Shown: positions 40,905 to 48,141 of the stretch, piece by piece
Position numbering within the stretch: position 1 is the stretch's first letter
Layout: every line of letters starts with the position of its first letter
From: Prorocentrum cordatum
Lineage: Eukaryota; Sar; Dinophyceae; Prorocentrales; Prorocentraceae
Direction of reading: 5' to 3'
Length of the DNA stretch: 64,000 nucleotides
NCBI GenBank assembly: GCA_963575745.1
Contig: CAUYUJ010019371.1
Span: 1 to 64,000, forward strand
Notes under the pieces: model-generated
The model's input: the letters and a program-made list of their open reading frames with translations, nothing else
What the model was told of the DNA's origin: nothing
Databases searched by the model: none
Position numbers and translations under genes: made by a program

Positions 40905-41582
40905 TCAACCTCGAAACCGACGCTGGAGGTAGGCTCCCACGATGAGGGTCACTGCATATTTTACCCAGCCACCCTTCTTGGTCTGCAAGGTGACTGGCGG
41001 CGCCGGCTGTGCCAGGGTCGGGGCCGGCGGCACGTCCACGACTGCAGACGCCATGGTGGTGGCGATATCCACGGCCCCGGCCTGGAGCTGCTCGGGCAGG
41101 TCATCTAGCAGCTCCACAGTCTTGTCGGCAGCGGCGGTGGCGATCTTGTCAAAGACGAGGTCGACGAACTCAACCGAGGCGTCCACCGCGGACGTCACAG
41201 CTGGGCCGACCACTTCTGCCACCTGCTCTATATGATCGGATAGGTTTGCCCAGACGAGTGAGGCGTTCTCGAACACAGTGACGACAGCCTCGGCAACATC
41301 TTGGGCACGAGTAGCCGCCGAAGTAACTGCATCTGCACCGCGACGGCCCAATCGATAGACACTGGCTACCGAGCGGTCCGCCGCATGCTCAAGGACTCCG
41401 AAAAAGATACTCGCCAGACAGTCCACGATCCAGTCGGGCCTATAGAATAGCAGAATCGCGAACACACTAAGGAGCGGCCAGGTCAGAAACTTGAAGTGCC
41501 TCCCGTCGAAGATGCTCTGGACGAAGTCGTCCAGCCAGAGGAGGCGCAGCAATGCCACCACGATCCCGCAGACGCCCACCAT
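40905..41582 (-). CDS. Element ORF4: small protein with hydrophobic segments
   Basis: 225 codons, ATG at 41582, ending 110 bases before B1. Hydrophobic stretches near residues 3-17, 33-47 and 51-64 could be two or three membrane helices. Residues 75-180 are Ala/Val/Asp-rich with helical periodicity (VAEVVGPAVTSAVDASVEFV). A last hydrophobic stretch near 207-219 is followed by the basic LQRRFRG. It overlaps the end of ORF3 in another frame. No known family is recognised. Some Ngaro elements carry an extra lipase-like ORF, and no hydrolase motif is seen here. The role is unknown. Open frame, start and position inside an otherwise intact element suggest it is expressed. Confidence 0.6.
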   Translation of the reverse strand: MVGVCGIVVALLRLLWLDDFVQSIFDGRHFKFLTWPLLSVFAILLFYRPDWIVDCLASIFFGVLEHAADRSVASVYRLGRRGADAVTSAATRAQDVAEAVVTVFENASLVWANLSDHIEQVAEVVGPAVTSAVDASVEFVDLVFDKIATAAADKTVELLDDLPEQLQAGAVDIATTMASAVVDVPPAPTLAQPAPPVTLQTKKGGWVKYAVTLIVGAYLQRRFRG

Positions 41583-41989
41583 GACAGCACCAGCCCGTAG
41601 CGGGCGGGCGGCTCGGCTTTGCCGGAGGTGACGGTCTTGACAAGGTGCTTCGGGACTGCGACGACCAAGGCCTCCTTTGGGCCTCCCGCTTCATCGCCAT
41701 CCCGAAGCGGTCCTGCGCACAACGTCTCCGGCATGATGGCGCCGAGCTCCTCCAAGGCATGCATTGCACGGGTGTAGGCACGTAACACTTTCAATGGATA
41801 CGACTGACTCTGACGCGAAGCCACTTGCTTCGCATAATCTTGCTTTCCTTCAAAGACTGCTGCAACTGATTCTCCAAACGCTATCTTTCCTGCTGATACC
41901 TCGACCTTGCCCGCTGCGTCGAGCATGACCGTTGCCGACTGGCGCAGGCGCGCTGTCGAGGGTTTATCCGATGCAGGGCGGGCCGACAT
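41483..41989 (-). CDS. Element ORF3: small soluble protein, unknown
   Basis: 168 codons from the ATG at 41989, which overlaps the recombinase stop by 26 bases. Seen: TARLRQSATVMLDAAGKVEV, then KIAFGESVAAVFEGKQDYAK and LKVLRAYTRAMHALEELGAI, mostly helical, then a Ser/Trp-rich tail that overlaps ORF4 and may be only the out-of-frame end. No domain is recognised. The overlapping starts suggest termination-reinitiation or recoding along one transcript. Confidence 0.5.
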   Translation of the reverse strand: MSARPASDKPSTARLRQSATVMLDAAGKVEVSAGKIAFGESVAAVFEGKQDYAKQVASRQSQSYPLKVLRAYTRAMHALEELGAIMPETLCAGPLRDGDEAGGPKEALVVAVPKHLVKTVTSGKAEPPARYGLVLSWWASAGSWWHCCASSGWTTSSRASSTGGTSSF

Positions 41990-43000
41990 CCAAGCAGCTG
42001 AACTCTGCTCGAATGCGGCACAAAACTTCGGCAATGCTGGGCTCGAGATCGAACAAGGCTGCGGCAGCATTGGCCTCCTGGATGTAGTGTGCAAGAGAAC
42101 GCTCTGAAGCCCATCTCCCATGGAACTTTACCCAAGCAATATTTCTGGTGCGCATAAACAGCTCGGTCGCTCCGCCCGCTCTAAGACCCGCTAGCGTGAA
42201 CTGTGGGATCCCAAGCTGCTTGACGAGGCCCACGTGGATCTGTCGGAGGCCCGAGTAGCCAGAAGGGAAAACTGGGTCGTCAGGCCCCACTCGATGCATC
42301 CACCATTGAAGCCAGGCCACGGTGGAGGGGCGCGTCAGCAATACCGTCTGTCTCTTGCCCAAGAAAGCTTTGTTTTTCGGACTCTCGATGACCGGCACAG
42401 CCTGATCTGACGACTTCCTGCGGTTAAAGCGGACGTGCATACCCTTAAGGTTCGCGCCCTCCCCCGGCCTCAGTAGCCCGTCCATGGCCACCCGCACGAA
42501 GATGCTGTACTCTAGCAGCGCCAGGCACGGCGGGCGGGACAGGAGCAAAGCCTTGGCCAGCGCCCACCTCCGCAGCGTGCGCTGGATCTCCCGCGGGATG
42601 GGCGCGCGCGTCTGCGAGTCCTCGCCGAAGGCCCAGGACCTGACTGAGTCCCAAGCCCCGCCCAGCTGCCCTCTCAGGTCAGGGCGGCGCTGCTGCACCG
42701 CCAACACTGCGCACCTAGCTTCTGCGATCGGTCTCTTTTCATTGAACAAGTACTGAATCACCTCTATCAGACGCTTGACCACTCTGCCTCGGGAGGCGTC
42801 TGGCAGCCAGCGGTCCAGCCGGCCCCAGCCGTGCGAGCGGCCGTAGGCGGTCAGCTCATCCGCTGCCTTCACGAGCCTCCCAGCGTGGGCTTCCCCGTGC
42901 AGCGAGGCCTGCAGATCACGCCGTTGAGGATGACCCGCAGCAGGACCCTCGCCAGGAAAGCCCAGCGTGCTGTCAATGATAGCTGACACCCCGCGGCCCC
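41964..43000 (-). CDS. Element tyrosine recombinase
   Basis: The frame carrying this domain is open from 43583, but its meaningful part begins near 43000, where the methyltransferase frame ends at 42973. The two frames are offset by +1. N-terminal half: helical core-binding-like segment (VVKRLIEVIQYLFNEKRPIA). Catalytic half: DGLLRPGEGANL with the first Arg at about base 42470, LRAGGATELF with the second Arg at about 42182, HGRWASERSLAHYIQEA with the nucleophilic Tyr at about 42086. The His usually three residues before the second Arg is Ala. GRW stands at the His/Trp position as in DIRS and Crypton recombinases. Role: integrates circular element DNA. Confidence 0.82.
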
Positions 43001-46000
43001 ACCTGCATCGGCGAGCCACGAAGTCTCGTCTCGGCGGCAGCCAGCGCGGCCGCGAGCGCCTGGGCAAACTCGGGCGTGTAGGCCGATGCCAGTGCCGCCC
43101 GCTTCTGCCAGCGCCCTGCAATCTTGACCGCGCCCTCCAGGTGCACGTGATTGCACTTGCCCTGACAGCGCCTCCCAAGCCTCCGCAGCTCCGGGAAGTT
43201 GCCGAGCAGGTAGGTACTCTTCTTGCGCCTCGCCTCCGGCTCGTCTGGCGGCGCGAGGCCGAACTGGCACATGTCGCACTCCACGAGGTACACGCCTTCA
43301 CGGGCCATGAGCCGCTGCATGGCCGGCTGGCGAAACAGCCACGAGCGGCGGGGGTTCTCGACCACCCACAGCCCGCCCTCCTCGCCCAGCGCGGTGCAGC
43401 CCGCTGCCGTGGTGAGGCCGAGGCTGTTGCCCTGGCGCTCAGCGGGCCGGGTGCCGTCGCCTTGTGGTCGGTCAGCCGTCCGCGTCCCCGGGCCGCAGTT
43501 CTGGCACAGCAGCCCGAACGTCGTGCACGGCGTCGCCCACACACCGACTCGCACCGCATGGGCGCGGATCTGAGCCAGTTCACGCCTCGCGTTCGCCGCC
43601 AGCAGCAGGTCGTGCTCCGGTCTGTAGCCCTCGGGCGGGTAGGCGTCCAGCGGCGGCTCGATCCAGGCCCCGGCGGCAGCCCAGGCCCTCGTCACCTCGC
43701 CTTTCCCAGCAAAGTACTCCCGCTTCTGCCAGCGCCTGGCACGGCCGCCCGGCACAGCCCAAGGCAGCGGGCTGCACGGCGGCGGAGCGCAGACCTCGGC
43801 AGCAGACGAGCCAGCAGCAGCGCCGACTGGGCCGGGCGCCTCCTCCGCGCTGACGCCCTCGGAGGTCGCCTCTGCCCTGGCTTTGCCCTGGTCCGCCGCG
43901 GGCGCGTCGGGCGAGCCAGCAGCCCGCCTGGCCTCGGCGCGAGCGGCCGCCGCGCTCGCCGCGCGCCTGCTGGCCTCTATCCAGGCTGGCGGCGGGCCCG
44001 GCTCGGGCAGCGGCCGAAACCTGGACGGGGCGTCCGCCGGGTTGAAGTGCGTCCCGATCCAGACTAGAGCCACATGGCAACGGCAGCTCAGCAGGTAGGG
44101 CATGACGGTACGCAGAATGCCATTTAGCTTGAACGATGATGAGCGCCCCTTTCCGAACGCTCCTGCACACACACGGCTGTCGACCCCGCACACGAACGTG
44201 GTCCCTGCACTCTCCCGACCCCTCGAAGCTTCTTTCCCCCGTCTTCTTTCTGTGATGCCATTCGCGTCGTCGATCTGGTCCGAGCCCCTAGTCACGCCCA
44301 CGACCTTCCGGGAGACGCCCTTCGAGTCGTCGAACTGTTTCGGAGCCCTACGCCCAGGACGGCCCGAACTCCCAAGACCTGCTGCACCCCCAAACGCTGG
44401 AGCCTCAGGGACCTCATTCAGCACCTTCTGGATGTTCTGGAAACCTCTACGTCTGATCTCGCCTTTCAGCGCCCGCATCTCCTGAAGATTTATGTGACTA
44501 TGCTTTGTGAACCTACCTCCCCTCTGCACCTTCCAGTCGAAGCTCGCGAAGGCCTCGTTTATGTCACTCAAGGGCCTGCACATCCTGGTGGGAGCCAGGA
44601 CCTGGTCGATCTCGTTCCAGTCGAGCCTCACGTGTTCACCTCTATGAGCCCCAACCCTGAAGAGCGCCCTGGAGATCTTACTGGGGACCTTCGCCGTGCA
44701 GGACCCGTACGAGTCCTCGGTCGCGTCGCTCGCCGAAACCTCGGGGTCCACGGGCCAACGGATGTGAGCAACTCCGAGGGCGAGGAGGGCGGCGGCGGCG
44801 AACAGCTCGTCTCGAATGTCTGCGGGAATCGTGACCAGATCTCGCTCGGAAGTCAGGCTTTCTAACCATGTGAACGAACGATGGAAGCAACCAAAGAGCT
44901 CGCGACGATGGCTGAATGGGCGAACGTAGTTTGCAAGCAACATTCTGAACATCCCTTTTGAAATCTTTTTGCTCTCCAGAATGTCCAAGGTCAGCGAGGC
45001 CAAGATCCGCCGCTTGTGCAGCGGGCTGCCGACCTCGCCAGGCCCGTCTCTCACCTCCGTGCCCCAGGCGGTGAAGTCGGGCTGCTCGATAACGTCCTTC
45101 TCCACTGAGCGAGGCAGCCCGGCCTGCTCCCAGGCCTGCTTGGCCCGCTCGCCGATCTCCGTGTCGCGGAGGCCCTTGCCCCGCTCGCTGTCGCTGAACA
45201 CCTGCACGGTCAAGTGATCGTCGAGGTAGTTGCCCTCCCAAGTCCGGCCGACAGGCACGGTGAGCTGGGCGTTCAACGACTCGGCAGGTGTCATGCACCC
45301 ACTCTTCCGAAGGATGCTCACGTTCGTCTCCTGGCAGACGTCGCACGAGTTGGCGTCGCCCATGCCCCAGACGGTCAGCGCCACGAAGTAGTGCTGGTTC
45401 GGGTCCGGGGCCAGCTTCCCCAGCTGTCGGCCCTGCCAGGCCCGCCCGACCACGTTCCGCGACTCCGTGCCCTGCGGCCGCTTCACCTGGTAGAAGTAGG
45501 TCTTCAGGTCGCACACGGTCCCCCTGACGTGCTCCGACGGCGAGTTCAACCTCAGCAACTTCAGCTGCTCTCCCGACGGCAGCTGCAGCCAGGCGAGGCG
45601 CTCCTCAGTCGCATTCTGAGGACGCCTATCTTGAATCAGACGGTCCCACTTCTCGCTGTGCTCGACCGCGAACCAGCCCGACGCCAGAGGGCACCCAGCC
45701 TTGTCGCGCGGCACGTCGCAGGCCGGGACGAGGGCCCCCATCCCGCGCTCCAGGAGGTCCTTCACCAGCTTCAGCTCGTTATCCTTCGAGATGCGGTGGC
45801 ACCTCCTCGGCAAGGGCGCCGGCCAGGCCTCGGGAGCCAAGCAGCGGTCCATGTAGCTGACGTACTCCGCGAGCTGCTTGCCCGTCAGGTGGTCAGCAGG
45901 ATCGCAGCCTGGCCCAGGGGTCTTCAACTTCACACGGTCGGGCTGGACCTCCAACGCACGCGCCAGTGTGTCCGCCGACAGCTGTCCTGCTTGCATATCC

Positions 46001-46959
46001 CAACCAGGTTCGGTATCTGGGCGCTGCTGCCGCTCGTACGCCTCACCGGGTAGAGATGCTAATTCGGAAGCCAACTTCTGTAGCCTCCCCAGTCCTCGTG
46101 CTGCGTGAGCGTCACGTCCAGCAGCACGGCAAAACTCGAACACATCCTGAAAGAGGTTCTCCGCCGCCACCCGTCGTGCAGGAGACCAGCGGAGGTCAGG
46201 GTAGGCTGCCGCTGCCTTCGGGCAGCCGCACTCCCAGTAGGAGAACATTGAGACGAGCACGTTCGTGAGATGCTGGGCCCTCTCGGTCATCCGCAGCTGC
46301 TTCCGACCAACGGGGTCCGCCTGCTCCCTCGACGCGCGCACCGCCACCTCCACGAACGGCAGCGGCATGGGGAAAAGCCTCTCAGGATCTGCTGAGCTGG
46401 ACAGCCCACTGTCCAGGGTAGATTCGCACTTGTGTGTCGCATTGCGGTGCCAATGCCAAAACCTCCCAAACGGCGTGCCTCTGAGGAACTGGCCGCAGCG
46501 CCAGAAGCCCCATCTCCCCAGACACGCACCTGCCCTCAAAGGGGGCGGCCCGCTCAGGCCCCCTCCTTCTTGGGCTTCTTCTTGTACTTGCTCTCCGGGC
46601 CCTTGTCGTTGGCCCCCGCTCCCGCGTCGGCCCCCTGGGCGTGCGACTCCTCCGGGGTGGCCACCAGCCCGCCGCGCTGCTCCACCTTGGACTCCAAGGC
46701 CTCCAGCTCCGTGATGTAGGCCGCCACCACCTCCGTCTCGAACTCGCCCCCTGCGAAGCCCCGGCGGCTGCAGGGGTCGACCAGGCCCGACAGCGGCCAC
46801 GCCGCCTTCCACGAGCCCTGGTTGATCGCCACCTGCTCCAGGGCCTTCATGATCTGCACCAGCTGCCCATGCGCCTCGTCGAACTTCTCGTTGTCCATGT
46901 ACTCCAGGACCGCGACCAGCATCGCGTACGTCTTCTTCAGGTCGTACAGCTTGCCCCAC
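42973..46959 (-). CDS. Element pol: reverse transcriptase, RNase H and C5-methyltransferase-like domain
   Basis: 1328 codons counted from an ATG at 46959. The first 135 residues overlap gag in another frame, and real pol probably starts near 46555. Reverse transcriptase: VCDLKTYFYQV (motif A Asp about residue 484), GMGDANSCDVCQ (motif B), NYLDDHL (Tyr 578, Asp pair 580-581). RNase H: ASDATEDSYG (Asp 745), INLQEMRAL (Glu 827), NPADAPSRF (Asp 976). Methyltransferase-like: YFAGKGEVTRAW (about 1082), VWATPCTTFG (Cys about 1145), LWVVENPRRSW (Glu about 1201). All polymerase and RNase H acidic residues are kept, so the enzyme could be active. Gag and pol are offset by -1, allowing a ribosomal frameshift in the overlap. 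Confidence 0.88.
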   Translation of the reverse strand: MGQAVRPEEDVRDAGRGPGVHGQREVRRGAWAAGADHEGPGAGGDQPGLVEGGVAAVGPGRPLQPPGLRRGRVRDGGGGGLHHGAGGLGVQGGAARRAGGHPGGVARPGGRRGSGGQRQGPGEQVQEEAQEGGGLSGPPPLRAGACLGRWGFWRCGQFLRGTPFGRFWHWHRNATHKCESTLDSGLSSSADPERLFPMPLPFVEVAVRASREQADPVGRKQLRMTERAQHLTNVLVSMFSYWECGCPKAAAAYPDLRWSPARRVAAENLFQDVFEFCRAAGRDAHAARGLGRLQKLASELASLPGEAYERQQRPDTEPGWDMQAGQLSADTLARALEVQPDRVKLKTPGPGCDPADHLTGKQLAEYVSYMDRCLAPEAWPAPLPRRCHRISKDNELKLVKDLLERGMGALVPACDVPRDKAGCPLASGWFAVEHSEKWDRLIQDRRPQNATEERLAWLQLPSGEQLKLLRLNSPSEHVRGTVCDLKTYFYQVKRPQGTESRNVVGRAWQGRQLGKLAPDPNQHYFVALTVWGMGDANSCDVCQETNVSILRKSGCMTPAESLNAQLTVPVGRTWEGNYLDDHLTVQVFSDSERGKGLRDTEIGERAKQAWEQAGLPRSVEKDVIEQPDFTAWGTEVRDGPGEVGSPLHKRRILASLTLDILESKKISKGMFRMLLANYVRPFSHRRELFGCFHRSFTWLESLTSERDLVTIPADIRDELFAAAALLALGVAHIRWPVDPEVSASDATEDSYGSCTAKVPSKISRALFRVGAHRGEHVRLDWNEIDQVLAPTRMCRPLSDINEAFASFDWKVQRGGRFTKHSHINLQEMRALKGEIRRRGFQNIQKVLNEVPEAPAFGGAAGLGSSGRPGRRAPKQFDDSKGVSRKVVGVTRGSDQIDDANGITERRRGKEASRGRESAGTTFVCGVDSRVCAGAFGKGRSSSFKLNGILRTVMPYLLSCRCHVALVWIGTHFNPADAPSRFRPLPEPGPPPAWIEASRRAASAAAARAEARRAAGSPDAPAADQGKARAEATSEGVSAEEAPGPVGAAAGSSAAEVCAPPPCSPLPWAVPGGRARRWQKREYFAGKGEVTRAWAAAGAWIEPPLDAYPPEGYRPEHDLLLAANARRELAQIRAHAVRVGVWATPCTTFGLLCQNCGPGTRTADRPQGDGTRPAERQGNSLGLTTAAGCTALGEEGGLWVVENPRRSWLFRQPAMQRLMAREGVYLVECDMCQFGLAPPDEPEARRKKSTYLLGNFPELRRLGRRCQGKCNHVHLEGAVKIAGRWQKRAALASAYTPEFAQALAAALAAAETRLRGSPMQVGPRGVSYH

Positions 46960-48011
46960 GGGATGTACCTCTTCCCGTAGTCCAGGTACGTCCAGGCCAT
47001 GCCGTGCTGCACGCCGAGCGCCCGCTTGACCTCGGCCCCGAACGCGCGCACCACTCGAAGAGGGTGGCGCTTGACCCGCCGCCGGAGGCGTCTCATGCCC
47101 CGCACGGCCTCGCCTGCCTTCCCGACGCTGCCCAATCCACCGATCGCCTCGTCCTCGTCGCCCGACGAGCTCGGCTTCTTGCCCGTCTCGAGCCGCTCCA
47201 AGACCTCAAGCATCCGAAGCTGCAGCAAGCTCTGCAACCCGTTCGGGTCGAGGCTGGCCGCCGCCGCCGTCGCGCCGCCGCCGCTGGAGCCCGCCTGCTG
47301 CCCCGCGGGCGCGCGGGGCGGGGCCTCCTCGTCGCTGCTCGACAGGAGGCGCCGCCGCTCGCTCCGGCCTCCCGCGGCTCGTGGCGCCTGCTCGGCCGAC
47401 GGCGCCGCGCGCCCGTCGCGCGGGTCGGCCTCGGCCTCCGACTCCGACGAGCTGTCCTCCTCGGCGGCGGGGGCCGCCGACTGCAGCCGCCTCGCTGCCC
47501 GCGCGACGAGCTGCTCCAGGCCCGGGAGGCCCGCGCCCGCTCCGGCCGCGCGGAGCAGCGCCCGCTGCCCCAGCGCCGCCGCGGCCGCCCCGCCTCCCGG
47601 AGCGCCCTGCGGCAGCGTCTCCGTCGGCGGCGGCCTCGGCACCTCCGCGTCCTCGGTGGACGCGTGGATGCCGCCGCCTGCCGCCACCAGCCCAGCCTGG
47701 AGCGCCTCGAGCTCGAACCTCCTCTCGCCGAAGTGCATGTAGTCGTCCCCCCATCCCTCCGGCGCTGCGTCGCGAAGCCGACGCTGGGGCACGACCACGA
47801 ACCCCACCTGCACCTCGTCACCCGCACGGTCTCTCACCGCCGCCTCGTAGGCGGCGCCACCCACGGCTCGGGCTGCGACCGCGGGGATCGCCAGGGAGAT
47901 GTGGGCCTCGTGGACCTCCACCACGAAGCCCCCCACGTTGATCGCCTGCCGTCGGCCGGCCTCTCCGCCCGCCACGCGCGCGAAGGCCAGGCCGCCTGGG
48001 GCCCAGGCCAT
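46554..48011 (-). CDS. Element gag-like protein
   Basis: 485 codons. The ATG at 48011 is 36 bases after the end of A1 and is the first in the transcript. Residues about 1-110: compact segment (NVGGFVVEVHEAHISLAIPA). About 110-290: Ala/Pro/Glu/Ser-rich, probably disordered (EEDSSSESEAEAD). About 320-450: helical region (YLDYGKRYIPWGKLYDLKKT, MLVAVLEYMDNEKFDEAHGQ). The Lys-rich end is KYKKKPKKEGA. Position, length and charge fit a capsid-like, RNA-binding protein, but no zinc knuckle is seen. The last 400 bases overlap the pol frame. Confidence 0.7.
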   Translation of the reverse strand: MAWAPGGLAFARVAGGEAGRRQAINVGGFVVEVHEAHISLAIPAVAARAVGGAAYEAAVRDRAGDEVQVGFVVVPQRRLRDAAPEGWGDDYMHFGERRFELEALQAGLVAAGGGIHASTEDAEVPRPPPTETLPQGAPGGGAAAAALGQRALLRAAGAGAGLPGLEQLVARAARRLQSAAPAAEEDSSSESEAEADPRDGRAAPSAEQAPRAAGGRSERRRLLSSSDEEAPPRAPAGQQAGSSGGGATAAAASLDPNGLQSLLQLRMLEVLERLETGKKPSSSGDEDEAIGGLGSVGKAGEAVRGMRRLRRRVKRHPLRVVRAFGAEVKRALGVQHGMAWTYLDYGKRYIPWGKLYDLKKTYAMLVAVLEYMDNEKFDEAHGQLVQIMKALEQVAINQGSWKAAWPLSGLVDPCSRRGFAGGEFETEVVAAYITELEALESKVEQRGGLVATPEESHAQGADAGAGANDKGPESKYKKKPKKEGA

Positions 48012-48046
48012 GGCGCTTGCACCCGCGCAGCTGCCAGAGCCAGCCA

Positions 48047-48107
48047 GCTGCGCTTGAGGCCCCCCCCCTCTCCCCTACCTGTCTCTGCCGCCTCCCGAGA
48101 GCTAAAG

Positions 48108-48110
<3 letters not shown>
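48047..48110 (-). repeat. A1, left-end (5') split direct repeat
   Basis: 64 bp identical to A2 apart from one extra C. Its outer end (GGGC on plus) abuts (AT)n at 48111. Confidence 0.95.

Positions 48111-48140
<30 letters not shown>
48111..48140. repeat. (AT)n microsatellite, right flank of the YR element
   Basis: About 30 bp of perfect AT. Similar but shorter AT lies just left of 40228, so the element interrupts one AT-rich site. Just beyond, 48150-48240 has three copies of GGATCCCGA(C/A). Confidence 0.9.

Positions 48141-48141
<1 letters not shown>

Larger units (their letters stand above)
40228..48110 (-). mobile_element. DIRS/Ngaro-like tyrosine-recombinase retrotransposon with a C5-methyltransferase-like domain
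   Basis: About 7.9 kb, read right to left. Order: A1 repeat, gag-like protein, reverse transcriptase with RNase H, methyltransferase-like domain, tyrosine recombinase, two small proteins, B1, A2, B2. Split direct repeats with this geometry, reverse transcriptase with RNase H and a tyrosine recombinase are the defining traits of PAT/Ngaro-type elements, which integrate through a circular DNA rather than with an integrase. Known DIRS elements often carry an adenine-type methyltransferase. Here the motifs are of C5 type. AT microsatellite lies on both sides. Long open frames and nearly identical B copies point to a young copy. Confidence 0.88.
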
